DNA of 64,000 bases, from the NCBI RefSeq assembly GCF_947251545.1, contig NZ_OX366362.1, positions 248,001-312,000 of the forward strand, in the 5' to 3' direction. The position numbers and the translations under genes were made by a program. The notes beneath the pieces are model-generated. The model was not told the DNA's origin and ran no database searches. It saw nothing but the letters and a program-made list of their open reading frames with translations. This document shows positions 9,665-20,761 of this stretch, piece after piece. How positions within the stretch are numbered: the first letter of the stretch is position 1; every line of letters starts with the position of its first letter. Source of the stretch: Wolbachia endosymbiont (group A) of Anomoia purmunda. Lineage in GTDB: Bacteria > Pseudomonadota > Alphaproteobacteria > Rickettsiales > Anaplasmataceae.

Positions 9665-10640
9665 GCCATTGACATGTACCCTCAAAGCAAGCTTTTTCTA
9701 AAGCAAGGTATAAGATTTGCCATACAGGCTTTCAAGAATTTAAGCATCCAAACAGCCTATCAGGATGAACCTGAGTTGGAGAGGCTATAGACTTATTGCA
9801 GCAGATGGTTCTGGTATTCAACTCTGAAGAAATTGTATCTGAGTTTGAACCAAATGGAACAACAGGCACCATTGGCAATTTGTTTGTTGATTTGTGTACT
9901 TCGCTGATTTGTAGTGCTCGTCTTGCGGCTTGGAATATAGGTGAACAAACGTTGGCGGAAGAGCAATTACCCGAAGTTATCACTCAAATGCGTTCGTTAA
10001 ATCAAGAGAAATTATTATTTATCTATGATCGTCTTCAGTAAAATCATTCAGCAGCATTATGATTTGGAAGTAGATTTTATTTTTCGCTTGCAAAAAAGAA
10101 ATTATAGCAAGCTATGGGAACGCTGGCGAATTAGATTTTGATTTTATATTAGAAAATGAAAAGCTAAAAAATAAAATGGAAGGACAGAAAGTAAGAGTTG
10201 TAGTGCTGACATTAGCCAACGGAGAAACAGAGTTTTTGATCGAGACTTTGGAAGATATCAGTAAAGCTTATGTATTAAGGTGGCACATAGAGGAGTGCTA
10301 TAAACGACTCAAAGTAGGAGCAGAGTTAGAGAATTTTTCTGGAGAGGCTGTATTACAAGAATTTTGGGCAAATTTGGTCATGTGCAATATATTATCGCTT
10401 CATATGTGTGATGCACAAGGGCCTTGGAACCCAGATCAAATTGCTGAGTATCGTTTAAATTTTTCAGTTTTATTTGGTGTGGTGAGACAGAAACTTTATC
10501 AAGTGCTTGTTGCGCCAAAAAACTTTCAAGCCCTTTTTAAGTATACGCGCTAAAGTTAAGATCCGACCGGGACAGCCGCAATAAAGTAGATAAGCCTAAA
10601 CGCCATCATGTCTTTAGGAGAGTTTGCTAATGAAGGCTCT
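9665..10640 (+). pseudogene. IS4-family transposase remnant
   Basis: Recognisable transposase text in several frames: RLIAADGSGIQL (first DDE aspartate) near 9785, FEPNGTTGTIGNLFVDL at 9845, and the IS4 Y-R-E-K signature LRWHIEECYKRLK at about 10275-10315, then a normal C-terminal stretch to 10553. Stops and frameshifts lie near 9790, 10040 and 10140, and the segment with the second aspartate is scrambled. It directly follows the IS5 remnant, so two different elements decayed side by side. It differs in sequence from the IS4 copies at 23827 and 41763. Confidence 0.8.
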
Positions 10641-10650
10641 TAAGTTGACG

Positions 10651-13600
10651 TCATTGGCTGAACAGATACGATTTCGCTTCACGAGGTGTTGGCTGTATCA
10701 GGACTGAAGATAAGTCAGTAGCTATAACTTTATCAGCTACTTCATTCATGCATTTTACCTTATCCTGCTCTCTTATCAGTATGAGCTCATTCATATCACT
10801 TAGTGAGTTGAACTTTGTTGCATCCTCAAATATAAATAATTGTATGACGCTTTTTGGAGCCTGGAAGAAAGAGTTATTACCAAGTGATAATATTATTTCT
10901 GATAAATCCTGTACTAAATCGTTTCTAAAAACGCATTTCGATAATTCCCCTAACAGGATTGGTATTCCCAAAAGAAAAAATGTCCCTTTCACTAAATAGA
11001 TCGTTATTCCACATAATAATGCACCACACAAAGATGCTAGCGGTCCAAATACTATGAAACCGCAAAGTGATGGCAATAGCATAGTATGGCCTAATGATAT
11101 TTCATATATAAGCTTCGCTGAAACTATAAGTCCGATGAATAGCATAGCTGTACCCAAGACCATCCTTTGTCTAGAACGTTCTTTCCAGTGCTTGCGATAC
11201 AATTCAGAAAGGTTATTGTTAACTTTTACTTTAAAAATATTATGGTTAGTTTTTAATTTAATTCTTAAACCAAAATTTTCTTTCAAGTCTGGAAAAAACT
11301 CTCTCAAAAGACTGTCCTGCTCTGAAATTACTCCATGACGCCATTTATGGCAATCTATAACTTCATCAATTACCATACTAATTTGATTATTGATCTTGTA
11401 TAAATTGCTCATTTTATATGAACATCCACCATAATGCTTTGTTCTAAAGTCTGCGCAGCTTAAATTCTTTAAATCATACAAAAAGTCTTTAATTTCTTGT
11501 GCTGTTTTATTAGCATCATCTCTGCAACTTACGGCTCTCAAAACTGTTGCTAAATGCTCATTTTCAATGCAAGCAACTGTTTTATCTAATGCGTGTATAT
11601 ATTGTTTAGATTGAAAGTATGAGATGATTTTTTCTTTACACCTATCTCCATTGTCTTTGTACAAACTATTTTGTGTAAAACTATCATCATTTTCTCTGGC
11701 AATTTTTAATACATGATCTAATACATTTTTAGCCTTCACACTACTTTCAAAGTAGCAGTTTCTGATTATATGCACATATGCCTTTGCATCAGCATTTTCA
11801 GACTTACCTACATTATACGCTTTAGCTAAAAAGACTAAATAGTCAAATCCTGCCCATAGATAATACATGGACTTTGCAATAGCACTTCCCACAGAAAATA
11901 GAACTGAGCGTGTGCAGGATAATTTACCGTTGTTTTTAATTCTGTCTTTATATGAACAAAGATATTTTTCTGTGCTTTTTAAAATCTTACGTAAATCTTC
12001 TTCTGTCTTTCCTACGTCAAAATCATTTATATCATGTACTTTTTCATACACCTCTTTTATCGAATCATCTGAAAATTTTTTCAGAGCTGCATCATTGATA
12101 TTTCCTAGTGCATCCATGTTTTCGCTAATATAAATCTCTATTTTTTCTCCAAGCTCTATTCCCATTCTATTTTTTATTAGTTTATTGTACCTATCAGTGG
12201 CTGGAAATAAAACCTTTTGACAAAAATCCTGCGGTGCGCTTTTTAATTTTGCTAAAACTTTATCTACAAATAACTCAATTTTTTCACCTCCAGCAGCAAA
12301 AAACCAAGGTTGCTTGTTAGGATTGCGTTCTCTATTTCTTCCCAAATTCTGCAAAGCTCCTGCTGGATTGTTGAACTGACTAGTTGAATCTGTAAATATT
12401 GATGCAACGTGATTATACTCGCTATCAAACCCACGACCTTTTGATTCATCTACGATTGTTGTCAACGCATATTTAGCCAATGTATTTAAATCTTCTTGGT
12501 CATAATTACAATAGTCAACTCCATATTTACCTGCGTCATTACGTGTTATTTTAAAACAAGGTTTATTTGCCTCAATACCAAGATCATTTTTTCCAAGTCC
12601 TGCAAAAATACATTTATTTTTTTTGCAGAAATCACTGAGACCATGCAGTACATCTTTTCTTCTTTCCATAAGATCATGCAGCTCTTTACTTAAGTGCCAA
12701 TTGTCTACTATCAACCTGCGTTGCCCATCATTGCTGTTATCCAATGCTTTAATTACTGTCTTTATCTGTGGTAAAAGTTTATTCCTAGCGAATTGCTCGC
12801 TAAAACCTTTTTCCTTTAGAAAATCTATAATGCTGCTATCATTAGCAGTACTAACCTTATCTTTAACACCTTCTATTAATCTACCTAAATCTTCTCTTCT
12901 TTGTTTATCCAAAGCGGTGTTATCGCATCCCACTAAATACGAAAGTGTAAGATCAATCATTGAATGCATTACTCTGTATTCTAGATACTTAGCAGTATTG
13001 CTAAAATCTATCTTGTCTTTCAATTTAGATATCTGTTCTTCTGTTAGACCGGGGTGTTGCTTTTTAACGCAGTTTATAAAGTTTGATTGACGTAATTTGA
13101 GTCTGTAATCTTGGTACGACATCCCTTCAGGCTGAAATTTATTATAAACTTCATAACGCGTACCATCTTCATATACCAAATTATTCTTACCTTGCAATGC
13201 AAAGCTAAGGTTAATTATGCTATTCACATCATTAACTAGAATAAGAGCATTTTCCCCAACCGGACTTTGTATATTCCATCTCACAGATTCCAGCGGATCA
13301 TCAGAGTCAACAAGTTTATCGTAATTAAAAACTTCTTCACATTCTTCAACATATTCATGAGCTGGACTAGACTTTTCCCTAGTAAATAAGCTGCGCACGT
13401 TAGCAGCTAACCTAGAGAGCAGTTCTTTTGACTCTACTCCAGTTATTTTGGTCAACACCCACCAAATTGGCAACATTACTATAGAAAGTATAACGAAAGA
13501 AATTATAAAGTATAGATTATTAATTAAAGCGGAATATAACCAATAATCTGAAGTTAGACCAATTATTGCAGCAACATTACTATTTATAATAGGGAATAAT

Positions 13601-14373
13601 GTAATTAAAGGTATTATGGTAGCAGCAACATTCACCACGAATGCTCGATTGAATTTTTCTCTTTCATTAGTTTTTGCAATAACATTTACTGTTTTGATAG
13701 TGTCTGCAATGCAGCGTCTACTTGATCTGGTAAGACTGATAATTTTTCCACATCTGTTTAAGATCCTTTTCTTTGGTGTTGCGGTTAGGTAAGTCGTAGG
13801 ATACTCCGCATCAAGTTTGCACATATTTTCAAAGGCCTGCTGCTTGTTAATGCTATCTGCTTCATCAACACTAACCCACAATTTAAGCTTTTCGCCGTTT
13901 TGCTCTTCAAATTTTCGATCATTCTCTTGCTGTAAAAGCAGATCATGTGTTACTATAATTGTTGTAGGTTCAGTGACTTTCAGCGCATCTTTAATTTCTT
14001 GCACAGTTTTAGGTGTTTTAATGTCTATAGCAAATGCACTATCTATCATTTTCTTAGCTTGTTCAACTAAATCACCATTTTTTGGCACTGCAACTAAATG
14101 GTGATACCCTGCTTGAGCTAGCACATAACTCCACAGTACAATATCATAAGTCTTGCCAAACCCAGTTTCTGCATCAATCATAGTATTATAGTTAGTGGTG
14201 GAAGGATTTTTTAGATGCTCTAGCATCCCTTCAACAACAGGTTTACGACGTTCTACTATTATAGACTCTTTGTTTTCGAAGAGCTTTATAGATTCACCTC
14301 GTAGCTCACTATTAACTTTCTCTAAATAATAGATAAGCTCTTGAATATTTTCATCAGTAATATATTGAGTCAT
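10651..14373 (-). CDS. Large membrane protein with SF2-helicase-like motifs
   Basis: 1240-aa protein of unknown role. The N-terminal part has an ordered set of helicase-type motifs: a Walker A-like AETGFGKT at about residues 68-75, TTIIVTHDLLL, a Walker B/DEAD-like SVDEADS near 168, and a motif III-like TATPKK near 198. A C-terminal RecA-like signature appears around 660-690 (DESKGRGFDSE ... GALQNLGRNRER). Unusually, strongly hydrophobic segments follow the first RecA part (about 240-310) and recur near the C-terminus (about 1070-1150). The start has a good ribosome site (GGGAAG six bases upstream). It is divergent from rimM and has no operon partner. I infer a nucleic-acid- or protein-translocating ATPase anchored in the membrane, possibly an effector or secretion-associated factor; the motifs are seen, the function is not known. 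Confidence 0.7.
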   Translation of the reverse strand: MTQYITDENIQELIYYLEKVNSELRGESIKLFENKESIIVERRKPVVEGMLEHLKNPSTTNYNTMIDAETGFGKTYDIVLWSYVLAQAGYHHLVAVPKNGDLVEQAKKMIDSAFAIDIKTPKTVQEIKDALKVTEPTTIIVTHDLLLQQENDRKFEEQNGEKLKLWVSVDEADSINKQQAFENMCKLDAEYPTTYLTATPKKRILNRCGKIISLTRSSRRCIADTIKTVNVIAKTNEREKFNRAFVVNVAATIIPLITLFPIINSNVAAIIGLTSDYWLYSALINNLYFIISFVILSIVMLPIWWVLTKITGVESKELLSRLAANVRSLFTREKSSPAHEYVEECEEVFNYDKLVDSDDPLESVRWNIQSPVGENALILVNDVNSIINLSFALQGKNNLVYEDGTRYEVYNKFQPEGMSYQDYRLKLRQSNFINCVKKQHPGLTEEQISKLKDKIDFSNTAKYLEYRVMHSMIDLTLSYLVGCDNTALDKQRREDLGRLIEGVKDKVSTANDSSIIDFLKEKGFSEQFARNKLLPQIKTVIKALDNSNDGQRRLIVDNWHLSKELHDLMERRKDVLHGLSDFCKKNKCIFAGLGKNDLGIEANKPCFKITRNDAGKYGVDYCNYDQEDLNTLAKYALTTIVDESKGRGFDSEYNHVASIFTDSTSQFNNPAGALQNLGRNRERNPNKQPWFFAAGGEKIELFVDKVLAKLKSAPQDFCQKVLFPATDRYNKLIKNRMGIELGEKIEIYISENMDALGNINDAALKKFSDDSIKEVYEKVHDINDFDVGKTEEDLRKILKSTEKYLCSYKDRIKNNGKLSCTRSVLFSVGSAIAKSMYYLWAGFDYLVFLAKAYNVGKSENADAKAYVHIIRNCYFESSVKAKNVLDHVLKIARENDDSFTQNSLYKDNGDRCKEKIISYFQSKQYIHALDKTVACIENEHLATVLRAVSCRDDANKTAQEIKDFLYDLKNLSCADFRTKHYGGCSYKMSNLYKINNQISMVIDEVIDCHKWRHGVISEQDSLLREFFPDLKENFGLRIKLKTNHNIFKVKVNNNLSELYRKHWKERSRQRMVLGTAMLFIGLIVSAKLIYEISLGHTMLLPSLCGFIVFGPLASLCGALLCGITIYLVKGTFFLLGIPILLGELSKCVFRNDLVQDLSEIILSLGNNSFFQAPKSVIQLFIFEDATKFNSLSDMNELILIREQDKVKCMNEVADKVIATDLSSVLIQPTPREAKSYLFSQ

Positions 14374-14493
14374 ATCTTCCCACTATTAATACAATATATT
14401 CCATAATACATTGTATTGATAGAATTACAACAAACATTTTTAGGTGTTTTATGCCTTATAGACAAAAAATCCAACATTAGTTATCATCTTAAT

Positions 14494-15000
14494 ATGAACG
14501 ATAATCTGGTATGTTTAGGAATTATTACCTCTCCTCACGGAATTAAAGGAGCTGTTAAAGTAAAAACCTTTACTGAAAAGCCTGAAAATATCTCCCTATA
14601 TGGTGAGCTAATCAGTGGTGATGAGAATTATAAAATAGACTCAGTATCCGTCATAGGTGATAATTTAGTAATAGCTACAATAAGCGGAGTAAATTCCCGT
14701 AATGAAGCAGAGCTTTTAAGGAATAAGAAGCTATATATAGAAAGAAGCAAGTTACCAGAGCTAAATGATGAGGATGAATTTTACCAAAGTGACCTTGTAG
14801 ATATGGAAGTAAGGCTGAAAAGTAATGAATTATATGGCTATGTAAAATCTGTGTATAATTTCGGCTCAGGGGATATATTAGAAATTTTAGTTATCAGCAC
14901 AAAAAAACGCATTATGCTATCTTTCACTAAAGAGATATTTTCACATATAAATATAAAGGGGAGGTGTATAGTATTAAATATGCCAGAATTTATTGACTAA
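14494..15000 (+). CDS. rimM: Ribosome maturation factor RimM
   Basis: RimM assists late 30S assembly by binding S19. The N-terminal beta-barrel text [26 protein letters not shown] is characteristic, followed by the PRC-barrel domain ([11 protein letters not shown]...). I chose the ATG at 14494 (168 aa), because the extra 26 codons of the longer frame from 14416 do not resemble the family. It lies 63 bp before efp on the same strand. Confidence 0.9.
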   Translation: MNDNLVCLGIITSPHGIKGAVKVKTFTEKPENISLYGELISGDENYKIDSVSVIGDNLVIATISGVNSRNEAELLRNKKLYIERSKLPELNDEDEFYQSDLVDMEVRLKSNELYGYVKSVYNFGSGDILEILVISTKKRIMLSFTKEIFSHINIKGRCIVLNMPEFID

Positions 15001-15062
15001 TAAAGACTTTGATATTTATATAAAGCTATTTATAATTGTAAGATCAAACTGAAAATGTAATT

Positions 15063-15629
15063 ATGGCAGAAAGAGCTAACGATATCAGACCAGGTCAGGT
15101 GTTGGAACATAACGGCGGATTATTTTTGGTTGTAGGTATTATGCATACTCAACCTGGTAAAGGTGGTGCATACATACAAGCTGAAATGAAAAACATTAAA
15201 ACAGGAGCAAAACACTATGAAAGATTTCGTTCTGATGCAACAATCAGAAGGGCAATTTTAGATGAAGAGGAATATGTTTACCTTTTCACTGAAGGAAACA
15301 TTGTAAATCTTATGCATCCAAGTAATTACGAGCAAATCACTATAAATTTGGATTTATTGGGAGAAAAAAAAATTTATTTACAGGATAACATGAAAATTAA
15401 AGTTGTAGCTTATCAAGACAAAATAATTTCTGCGCATGTGCCTGATTATGTTACACTTGCTGTGAAAGAAACAGAGTCTGTTATTAAAGGACAAACTGCT
15501 ACTGCTTCTTATAAGCCTGCAATTTTGGAAAACGGAATGCGCGTTAACGTGCCTCAGTTTATAAAAGAAGAGGATAAAATTGTAGTATATACTCCAGGTG
15601 ACAGCTATTATGAAAGAGTGAAAGAGTAA
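15063..15629 (+). CDS. efp: Translation elongation factor P
   Basis: EF-P (188 aa) helps ribosomes through polyproline stretches. It has the KOW-like N-terminal domain with the loop PGKGGAY, where Lys33 is the position modified in many bacteria, and the two OB domains ending in VYTPGDSYYERVKE. It is complete. The modification enzymes are not in this window. The next gene starts 9 bp downstream, so the two are probably cotranscribed. Confidence 0.95.
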   Translation: MAERANDIRPGQVLEHNGGLFLVVGIMHTQPGKGGAYIQAEMKNIKTGAKHYERFRSDATIRRAILDEEEYVYLFTEGNIVNLMHPSNYEQITINLDLLGEKKIYLQDNMKIKVVAYQDKIISAHVPDYVTLAVKETESVIKGQTATASYKPAILENGMRVNVPQFIKEEDKIVVYTPGDSYYERVKE

Positions 15630-15637
15630 AAGGAAGA

Positions 15638-16345
15638 ATGTCCCTCTCATCACCACGAATTAATGTGATGCTTGATTCTGTGCGTAATGCTTCCAAGCAG
15701 CTTATGCGCGATTTTAATGAATTGCAAATTTCTAATGTTAAATCAGCAGACTTTATTAATAAAACTTATTCAAAATCCAAGCAAACCATATACGATTGCT
15801 TGCACGACTACAAACGAGACTATGGTTTTATTTTTGAAGATGATACTGATCAAGAAGTAAAAGATAACACTTATACCTGGTTTATTATGCCTATAGAGGG
15901 CAGGGAGAACTTTTCTAGTTGCATGGTTTATTTTGCAGTATCAGTCTGTCTCATTCATAAAAATAAAGTTGTGGCAGCTGTAATTGATGCTCCGGCTCTT
16001 AGAGAAACTTTTTGGGCAGAAGAAAAGAAAGGTGCTTTTCTTGAGGATTTTAGATCTCGTCATGTAAAAATGCGAGTGAAAAGCCGTGAAGGGGGTCTAA
16101 TAGATGTAAGTGGTAATTTGTTAAATAAATTGCTGCCTGGCAATAGTAATGTACGCTCCATAGGTTCAACAATTTTAGGCTTTGCATACCTTGCGGCAGG
16201 AAGGCACAGTGGAATAATTTACTCTGGAATTAATCAATATAAGGCTTTACTTGGTAAGCTTTTCCTGCAAGAAAGCGGTGGAAGGTTAACAGAAAATAAT
16301 GGGTTAATTATTGCTGATGATATTGCAAACAGGCTACAGAAATAG
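15638..16345 (+). CDS. Inositol-monophosphatase-like protein, active site degenerate
   Basis: The fold of the SuhB/IMPase family is clear ([51 protein letters not shown]). However, the metal-binding motif, normally IDPLDGTTNF, reads [10 protein letters not shown] at residues 83-92, so both aspartates are changed (Met84, Glu87), and the later W-D of the family is replaced by Tyr201-Lys202. The second acidic pair (EDD near 67-69) remains. I therefore expect little or no phosphatase activity; a structural or RNA polymerase/ribosome-related role as reported for SuhB is possible. Its last 38 bases overlap the convergent hemA. Confidence 0.8.
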   Translation: MSLSSPRINVMLDSVRNASKQLMRDFNELQISNVKSADFINKTYSKSKQTIYDCLHDYKRDYGFIFEDDTDQEVKDNTYTWFIMPIEGRENFSSCMVYFAVSVCLIHKNKVVAAVIDAPALRETFWAEEKKGAFLEDFRSRHVKMRVKSREGGLIDVSGNLLNKLLPGNSNVRSIGSTILGFAYLAAGRHSGIIYSGINQYKALLGKLFLQESGGRLTENNGLIIADDIANRLQK

Positions 16346-17522
16346 ACAGCTTTTCGAAAACTTTTACAAGAGACTCTGTTAAATGTTCTATAATTTCATC
16401 GGTATGATAAGGTGTAGGGGTAATACGGAAACGCTCAGTTCCTCTTGGCACCGTTGGATAATTTATATGTTGAACGTATATTCTATGCTTATCAAATAAT
16501 AATTTTGATGCTTTTTTGGATAACTCTGGGTCGCCAATTATTATTGGAATTATATGAGTTTCTGTTGGAATGAAGTTAATTCCTGCATTTCTCAGTGAGT
16601 TTTTTACTTTTTCAACGACTTGCTTTTGCTTTTCCCTTTCAATGTTGCTCGACTTTAGGTGCTCAACGCTTGCCTTTGCTGCCGCTGCTAAAACAGGCGA
16701 CATAGCAGTGGTAAAAATAAATCCTGGAGCGGAACTTCTTATTACATCTACCAAGCTCTTTGAAGACGCTATATACCCACCCATCACTCCAAAAGCCTTT
16801 GATAGTGTACCTTGAATAACGGTTATTCTATCCATCAGGCCTTCTCTTTCTGCAATTCCGCCACCATGTGAACCATACATGCCAACTGCGTGCACCTCAT
16901 CCAAATAGGTAATTGCATTATGTTGATCTGCCAGGTCACATATCGCTTCAAGCGGTGCTATGTCACCATCCATTGAATATACGGATTCAAGTGCTATGAT
17001 TTTTGGTGTCTTTTTGTCTATAGACTTAAGTAGCTGCTCTAGATGATCAACATCATTGTGTTTAAATATATGTTTTGGCCTTTTTCCTGATTTTATGCCT
17101 TCTATCATCGAAGAATGGTTTTTCTCATCTGAAAAAATTACTACGCCCGGAATAACAGACGATAAAGTGCTAAGTGTTGTCTGGTTAGCGAGGTAGCCAC
17201 AAGCAAAAGTTAAAGCAGCCTCTTTTTTATGCAAACAAGCTAAGGATTTTTCAAGTTCGACAACCTCTTTTGTTGTACCAGATATATTTCTTGTTCCTCC
17301 AGCGCCAACAGATGAATTTTGAATAGCGGCAATGACACTCTCATTTTGTGACATTCCCAGATAATTATTACTGCACCAGACGATTACTTCCCTATTTCTT
17401 TCATAGTCCATAATGTGGGGAAGCCTACCTGGCAATGACGCAAAGTGGGTAAATTCACGGTAGCGCCCTTCATCTTTTATATCTTTTATTTTATTCAAGA
17501 ATATTTCTTCGTAGTTTACCAA
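16308..17522 (-). CDS. hemA: 5-aminolevulinate synthase
   Basis: PLP-dependent enzyme of the alphaproteobacterial C4 route: glycine plus succinyl-CoA to 5-aminolevulinate, the first step of haem synthesis. The protein (404 aa, normal length) has [17 protein letters not shown], the aspartate region [12 protein letters not shown], and the PLP lysine in [13 protein letters not shown]. It overlaps the convergent upstream gene by 38 bp at its 3' end. It probably has its own promoter in the 68 bp before the lipase gene's stop. Confidence 0.95.
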   Translation of the reverse strand: MVNYEEIFLNKIKDIKDEGRYREFTHFASLPGRLPHIMDYERNREVIVWCSNNYLGMSQNESVIAAIQNSSVGAGGTRNISGTTKEVVELEKSLACLHKKEAALTFACGYLANQTTLSTLSSVIPGVVIFSDEKNHSSMIEGIKSGKRPKHIFKHNDVDHLEQLLKSIDKKTPKIIALESVYSMDGDIAPLEAICDLADQHNAITYLDEVHAVGMYGSHGGGIAEREGLMDRITVIQGTLSKAFGVMGGYIASSKSLVDVIRSSAPGFIFTTAMSPVLAAAAKASVEHLKSSNIEREKQKQVVEKVKNSLRNAGINFIPTETHIIPIIIGDPELSKKASKLLFDKHRIYVQHINYPTVPRGTERFRITPTPYHTDEIIEHLTESLVKVFEKLSISVACLQYHQQ

Positions 17523-17590
17523 GTCCTTATTTACCGATAATTAACATAATTATAATAAATTATTAAATGGTAAACTACAATATTTATTCC

Positions 17591-20500
17591 TTAGTTTACT
17601 GTTTGTTGTGCAGCAAGCTCATCACCTGTAAGCTTAGTAACATTGTTACTTTCAACCGAGCTTTTAGGTGTGCAGCAGTATATAACTGCAGCTGCAACCA
17701 GACAAGAAGCTCCAACTGCTATCCCCACTGCTAACATCTCTAGGCAAACTACAATAGCTGCTCCCGAAGCAACTCCAGCTAGTGCTAGTGCAGAAGCAGC
17801 TATAACAGGCAGCTTACTACTTTTTGTGCTTTGTGGATGCGTTTTAACACTGTTGTCTTGCTCAATAACTACCTTATTATCATCACCCTCGATGATAAAA
17901 GTTACCGGACTTTTTGAATCACCTTCTTTATCTGCAGGTTGATCATTCTTACTATCTACCACAGGCTCTTCTTCATTGTCAGTAACATTTTCAGTTGTAT
18001 CAGCATTTAAAGAGGCACTGCTATGCTCATCGCTGCTTAAAGAACTAACATCATCTTGTGGATCACCTTCGCTTTTAAGCTGAGGATTACCCTTATCACT
18101 TGGAGAATCTGGCGTATCACTTGTTTGTGGTGTTATGTATTCAGTAGACTGATCAGCAATAGTACCTGTAGTATCACTAACATCTTCACTTGAAGAATCT
18201 AGCACATCACTATCAGTTGCTATAGATGTGAGCACTGGATTTTCTGGTTGTAGATTTTGCGAATCATCTCCATTTGCAGACTGAGAATCACTTGAGCCAC
18301 TACCTATTGTGCTATACAAAGGTTCACCACTTGAAGAGTCTAGCTCGTCATCCGTTTGTAATTCAGCAAATTGAGTAAGAGCTTGTTTCTCAGCACTAAC
18401 ATCTTCTGCACTACTGTTAGCATTTACTGGTTGTGCATGATCAAGATACAGATCTTGTACTGATGCAGCTTTCTCTAATTCAGCCGATGCTGCTACAATT
18501 TTTTCGAATTCAGCTTCTGATTCAGCTTTCTCTCGTTCAGTTGATGCTGCTGCAAGTCTTTCGAATTCAGCTTCTGATTCAGCTTTCTCTAGTTCAGTTG
18601 ATTCTGCTACAAATTTTTCGGATTCAGCTTTCTCTAGCTCAGCTCTGTCTAAACCATTTACTGATGGCACGTGGTCATCCTGAATAACATAAAGTTTTTC
18701 ATTAATCAAATCTCTGATCTCTTGGAGTTTACTTTCTTGTTTATTTCGCTCCTTCCCTGGCAAATCACTGATTTCTTTCTTAGCTTCCTCCACTACTCCC
18801 TTTAACATAGACTCAGCAGATGTAATTAAAATAATGCTTTTTCGTTTCTTTATACATTCTCTCGCTTTTTTAAAATCGAGCTTCTTGATGGCATCAATCA
18901 ACTTTTTGTCGGCCTTAGGAAGTTCTTCCGAACTGTTCGACCTTTCGTTACGTTGTTCCTCAGTTGTAGACACATTGCTAACGTTTAAAGAAGGATTATT
19001 CTCATTATCAGACTGATAAGAAGATTGTTTTTCATTATTATTAGTATCTGTAATAGTGCTAGCTTCAAAAAATCCTTCATCCAATTTCTTGTATTTACCC
19101 GAACCCGATGTTGACAACATACTTTGTGTCTTTTTTTTAGGACTGAGCCGATTAGAAAGTCTTTTCAAAATACCCGGATTTTTATTTTGTTCCTTTTCTT
19201 TAGAATCAGTCAACTTGTCAGCATCAGGAGTTTCTATTCCCGAATCGGTCAAATTATTAACATCGGAAAGTCCTTCTGCAAAACTAACTGACTTCTTTTT
19301 ACTTTGTTTAAAATCGGTCAAACTGTTAACATTGGATAATCCTTCTGCCAAACTGACTGACTTATTTTTACTTTGTTTTAAACTGATACCCATAGTAGGT
19401 ACTCCTATACGGGTGAGCTTACTAGGAAGCTCTTTAGGGTTACCCAAACGCTCGTTAAAATATCCTGCAAGTTCAGCCACAGTCTTTTTACCTTCTTCAA
19501 GATTATTCGGACTGTCAATACCAGGAATTTCCCCCGAATTCTCCCAATTTTCAAACGATTCTGCCACACCAGTCATATTCCCTCTATTTTGCTTTTCAAA
19601 ATCGGTCATTTTACCAGCTGATCTTTCTTTCGAGTTGGTCAGATTGTCAATATTAGAAAGTCCTCCCTCCCAACTGACTGACTTTTCACTTTGTTCTTTA
19701 AATTTGGTCATTACACCCTCCTTATTATTATAATTGCCTCTGGACTTCTTTATTGAAGCCCTTATGTCACCCATAATACCATTTCTTCTATCTTTGTCAA
19801 GAAATTTATCATTTCTATTGCTAAGCTCAGGATATTTATTAATTATTTCAGAAAATGAAGCATTCTTATGTTGATCTTTCACTCGTTCAAAATATTGTTT
19901 ATCGCTACTTGAATGGGTGCTTGGAATAAGGCAACTGGGTACAGTTAGTACATCATACACTTCCCTAGCAGCCCGGGAAAGGATGTAGCATGTTGCAGAT
20001 GTGCTATTATCCGACTTAAAATTTTTTGGTTTTATTTTTAGAATAAGATCATGATAAACTTCTAATTTGTGATCATGCAACGCCGGCACGGAATGTCTTC
20101 CTATTTTCAATTGTTTGCCTACATGTTTATAGCCCATAAAATTAGGTGGTAATGAAGGTATGAAATCTGATCGATCAACTACTCTAATAGTCTTTCTTCC
20201 GAAGAGCTCATTACAGACTTTAGCAGCATTACGATTAAAAACCCTTGGTGCACCAAAAGTTGCAATATGCAAATCTTTTGCATCCTCTGTTACACTTAAA
20301 CATAGAGCAGCTATGTTAGCGACAGCACCTCCCATGCTGTGACCTGTAAGATTAATTTTTAAATCTCTGATTTCTAATACTCGATCGTTAGCGTACCTTT
20401 TTAATATCCCGTAAAGACTCTCCCAGGAATTTTCAAATACGGAGTAGAAACCTAGGTGGATCTTACCACCTTTGGGCAGAAGTTCATATTGACGAATTAA

Positions 20501-20761
20501 AGGTATTTCAACATCTGTTTTAAAGTCGTCAAGATTACAAGTACCGCGGTATGCTATAGTTACTTCCTTACCCCTTATGAAAACATAACCAGTATGTTGA
20601 ACTTCTCGACCGGGAATAATGCCATGAAATTGAACAACTTTGTAACCCTCTTTCTCAAGTTGAGCAGGAGTTTTATATCCTCCTTTCTTTAGCTTAACAA
20701 ATCCATTGTCCTTATAGCCACAATCGCTAACATAATAGCCTACCATAGCGAAGTTGATCAT
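17591..20761 (-). CDS. Class-3 lipase with long acidic tail and C-terminal membrane segment
   Basis: Residues about 40-240 form a lipase_3 domain: IAYRGTCNLDDF at 69-80, the nucleophile elbow GHSMGG with Ser142, ATFGAPRVFN, Asp199 in VVDRSDFIPSLPP, and a histidine-rich end (HDHKLEVYH, candidate His237). From about 270 to 980 the protein is low-complexity, Ser/Glu/Asp-rich, with short internal repeats (FAEGLSDVNNLTDS-like around 470-520; ESEAEFE/AASTELEKA-like around 730-790). The C-terminus has two hydrophobic stretches (about 985-1040) and the basic/polar end. This layout fits a secreted or surface-associated effector lipase. The frame continues open upstream of the ATG for about 39 codons without a standard start (see findings). 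Domain certain, effector role inferred. Confidence 0.85.
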   Translation of the reverse strand: MINFAMVGYYVSDCGYKDNGFVKLKKGGYKTPAQLEKEGYKVVQFHGIIPGREVQHTGYVFIRGKEVTIAYRGTCNLDDFKTDVEIPLIRQYELLPKGGKIHLGFYSVFENSWESLYGILKRYANDRVLEIRDLKINLTGHSMGGAVANIAALCLSVTEDAKDLHIATFGAPRVFNRNAAKVCNELFGRKTIRVVDRSDFIPSLPPNFMGYKHVGKQLKIGRHSVPALHDHKLEVYHDLILKIKPKNFKSDNSTSATCYILSRAAREVYDVLTVPSCLIPSTHSSSDKQYFERVKDQHKNASFSEIINKYPELSNRNDKFLDKDRRNGIMGDIRASIKKSRGNYNNKEGVMTKFKEQSEKSVSWEGGLSNIDNLTNSKERSAGKMTDFEKQNRGNMTGVAESFENWENSGEIPGIDSPNNLEEGKKTVAELAGYFNERLGNPKELPSKLTRIGVPTMGISLKQSKNKSVSLAEGLSNVNSLTDFKQSKKKSVSFAEGLSDVNNLTDSGIETPDADKLTDSKEKEQNKNPGILKRLSNRLSPKKKTQSMLSTSGSGKYKKLDEGFFEASTITDTNNNEKQSSYQSDNENNPSLNVSNVSTTEEQRNERSNSSEELPKADKKLIDAIKKLDFKKARECIKKRKSIILITSAESMLKGVVEEAKKEISDLPGKERNKQESKLQEIRDLINEKLYVIQDDHVPSVNGLDRAELEKAESEKFVAESTELEKAESEAEFERLAAASTEREKAESEAEFEKIVAASAELEKAASVQDLYLDHAQPVNANSSAEDVSAEKQALTQFAELQTDDELDSSSGEPLYSTIGSGSSDSQSANGDDSQNLQPENPVLTSIATDSDVLDSSSEDVSDTTGTIADQSTEYITPQTSDTPDSPSDKGNPQLKSEGDPQDDVSSLSSDEHSSASLNADTTENVTDNEEEPVVDSKNDQPADKEGDSKSPVTFIIEGDDNKVVIEQDNSVKTHPQSTKSSKLPVIAASALALAGVASGAAIVVCLEMLAVGIAVGASCLVAAAVIYCCTPKSSVESNNVTKLTGDELAAQQTVN

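Noticed and set aside
14416..14493. Extended rimM start
   Set aside because: The extra 26 codons do not look like RimM; ATG 14494 fits the family.
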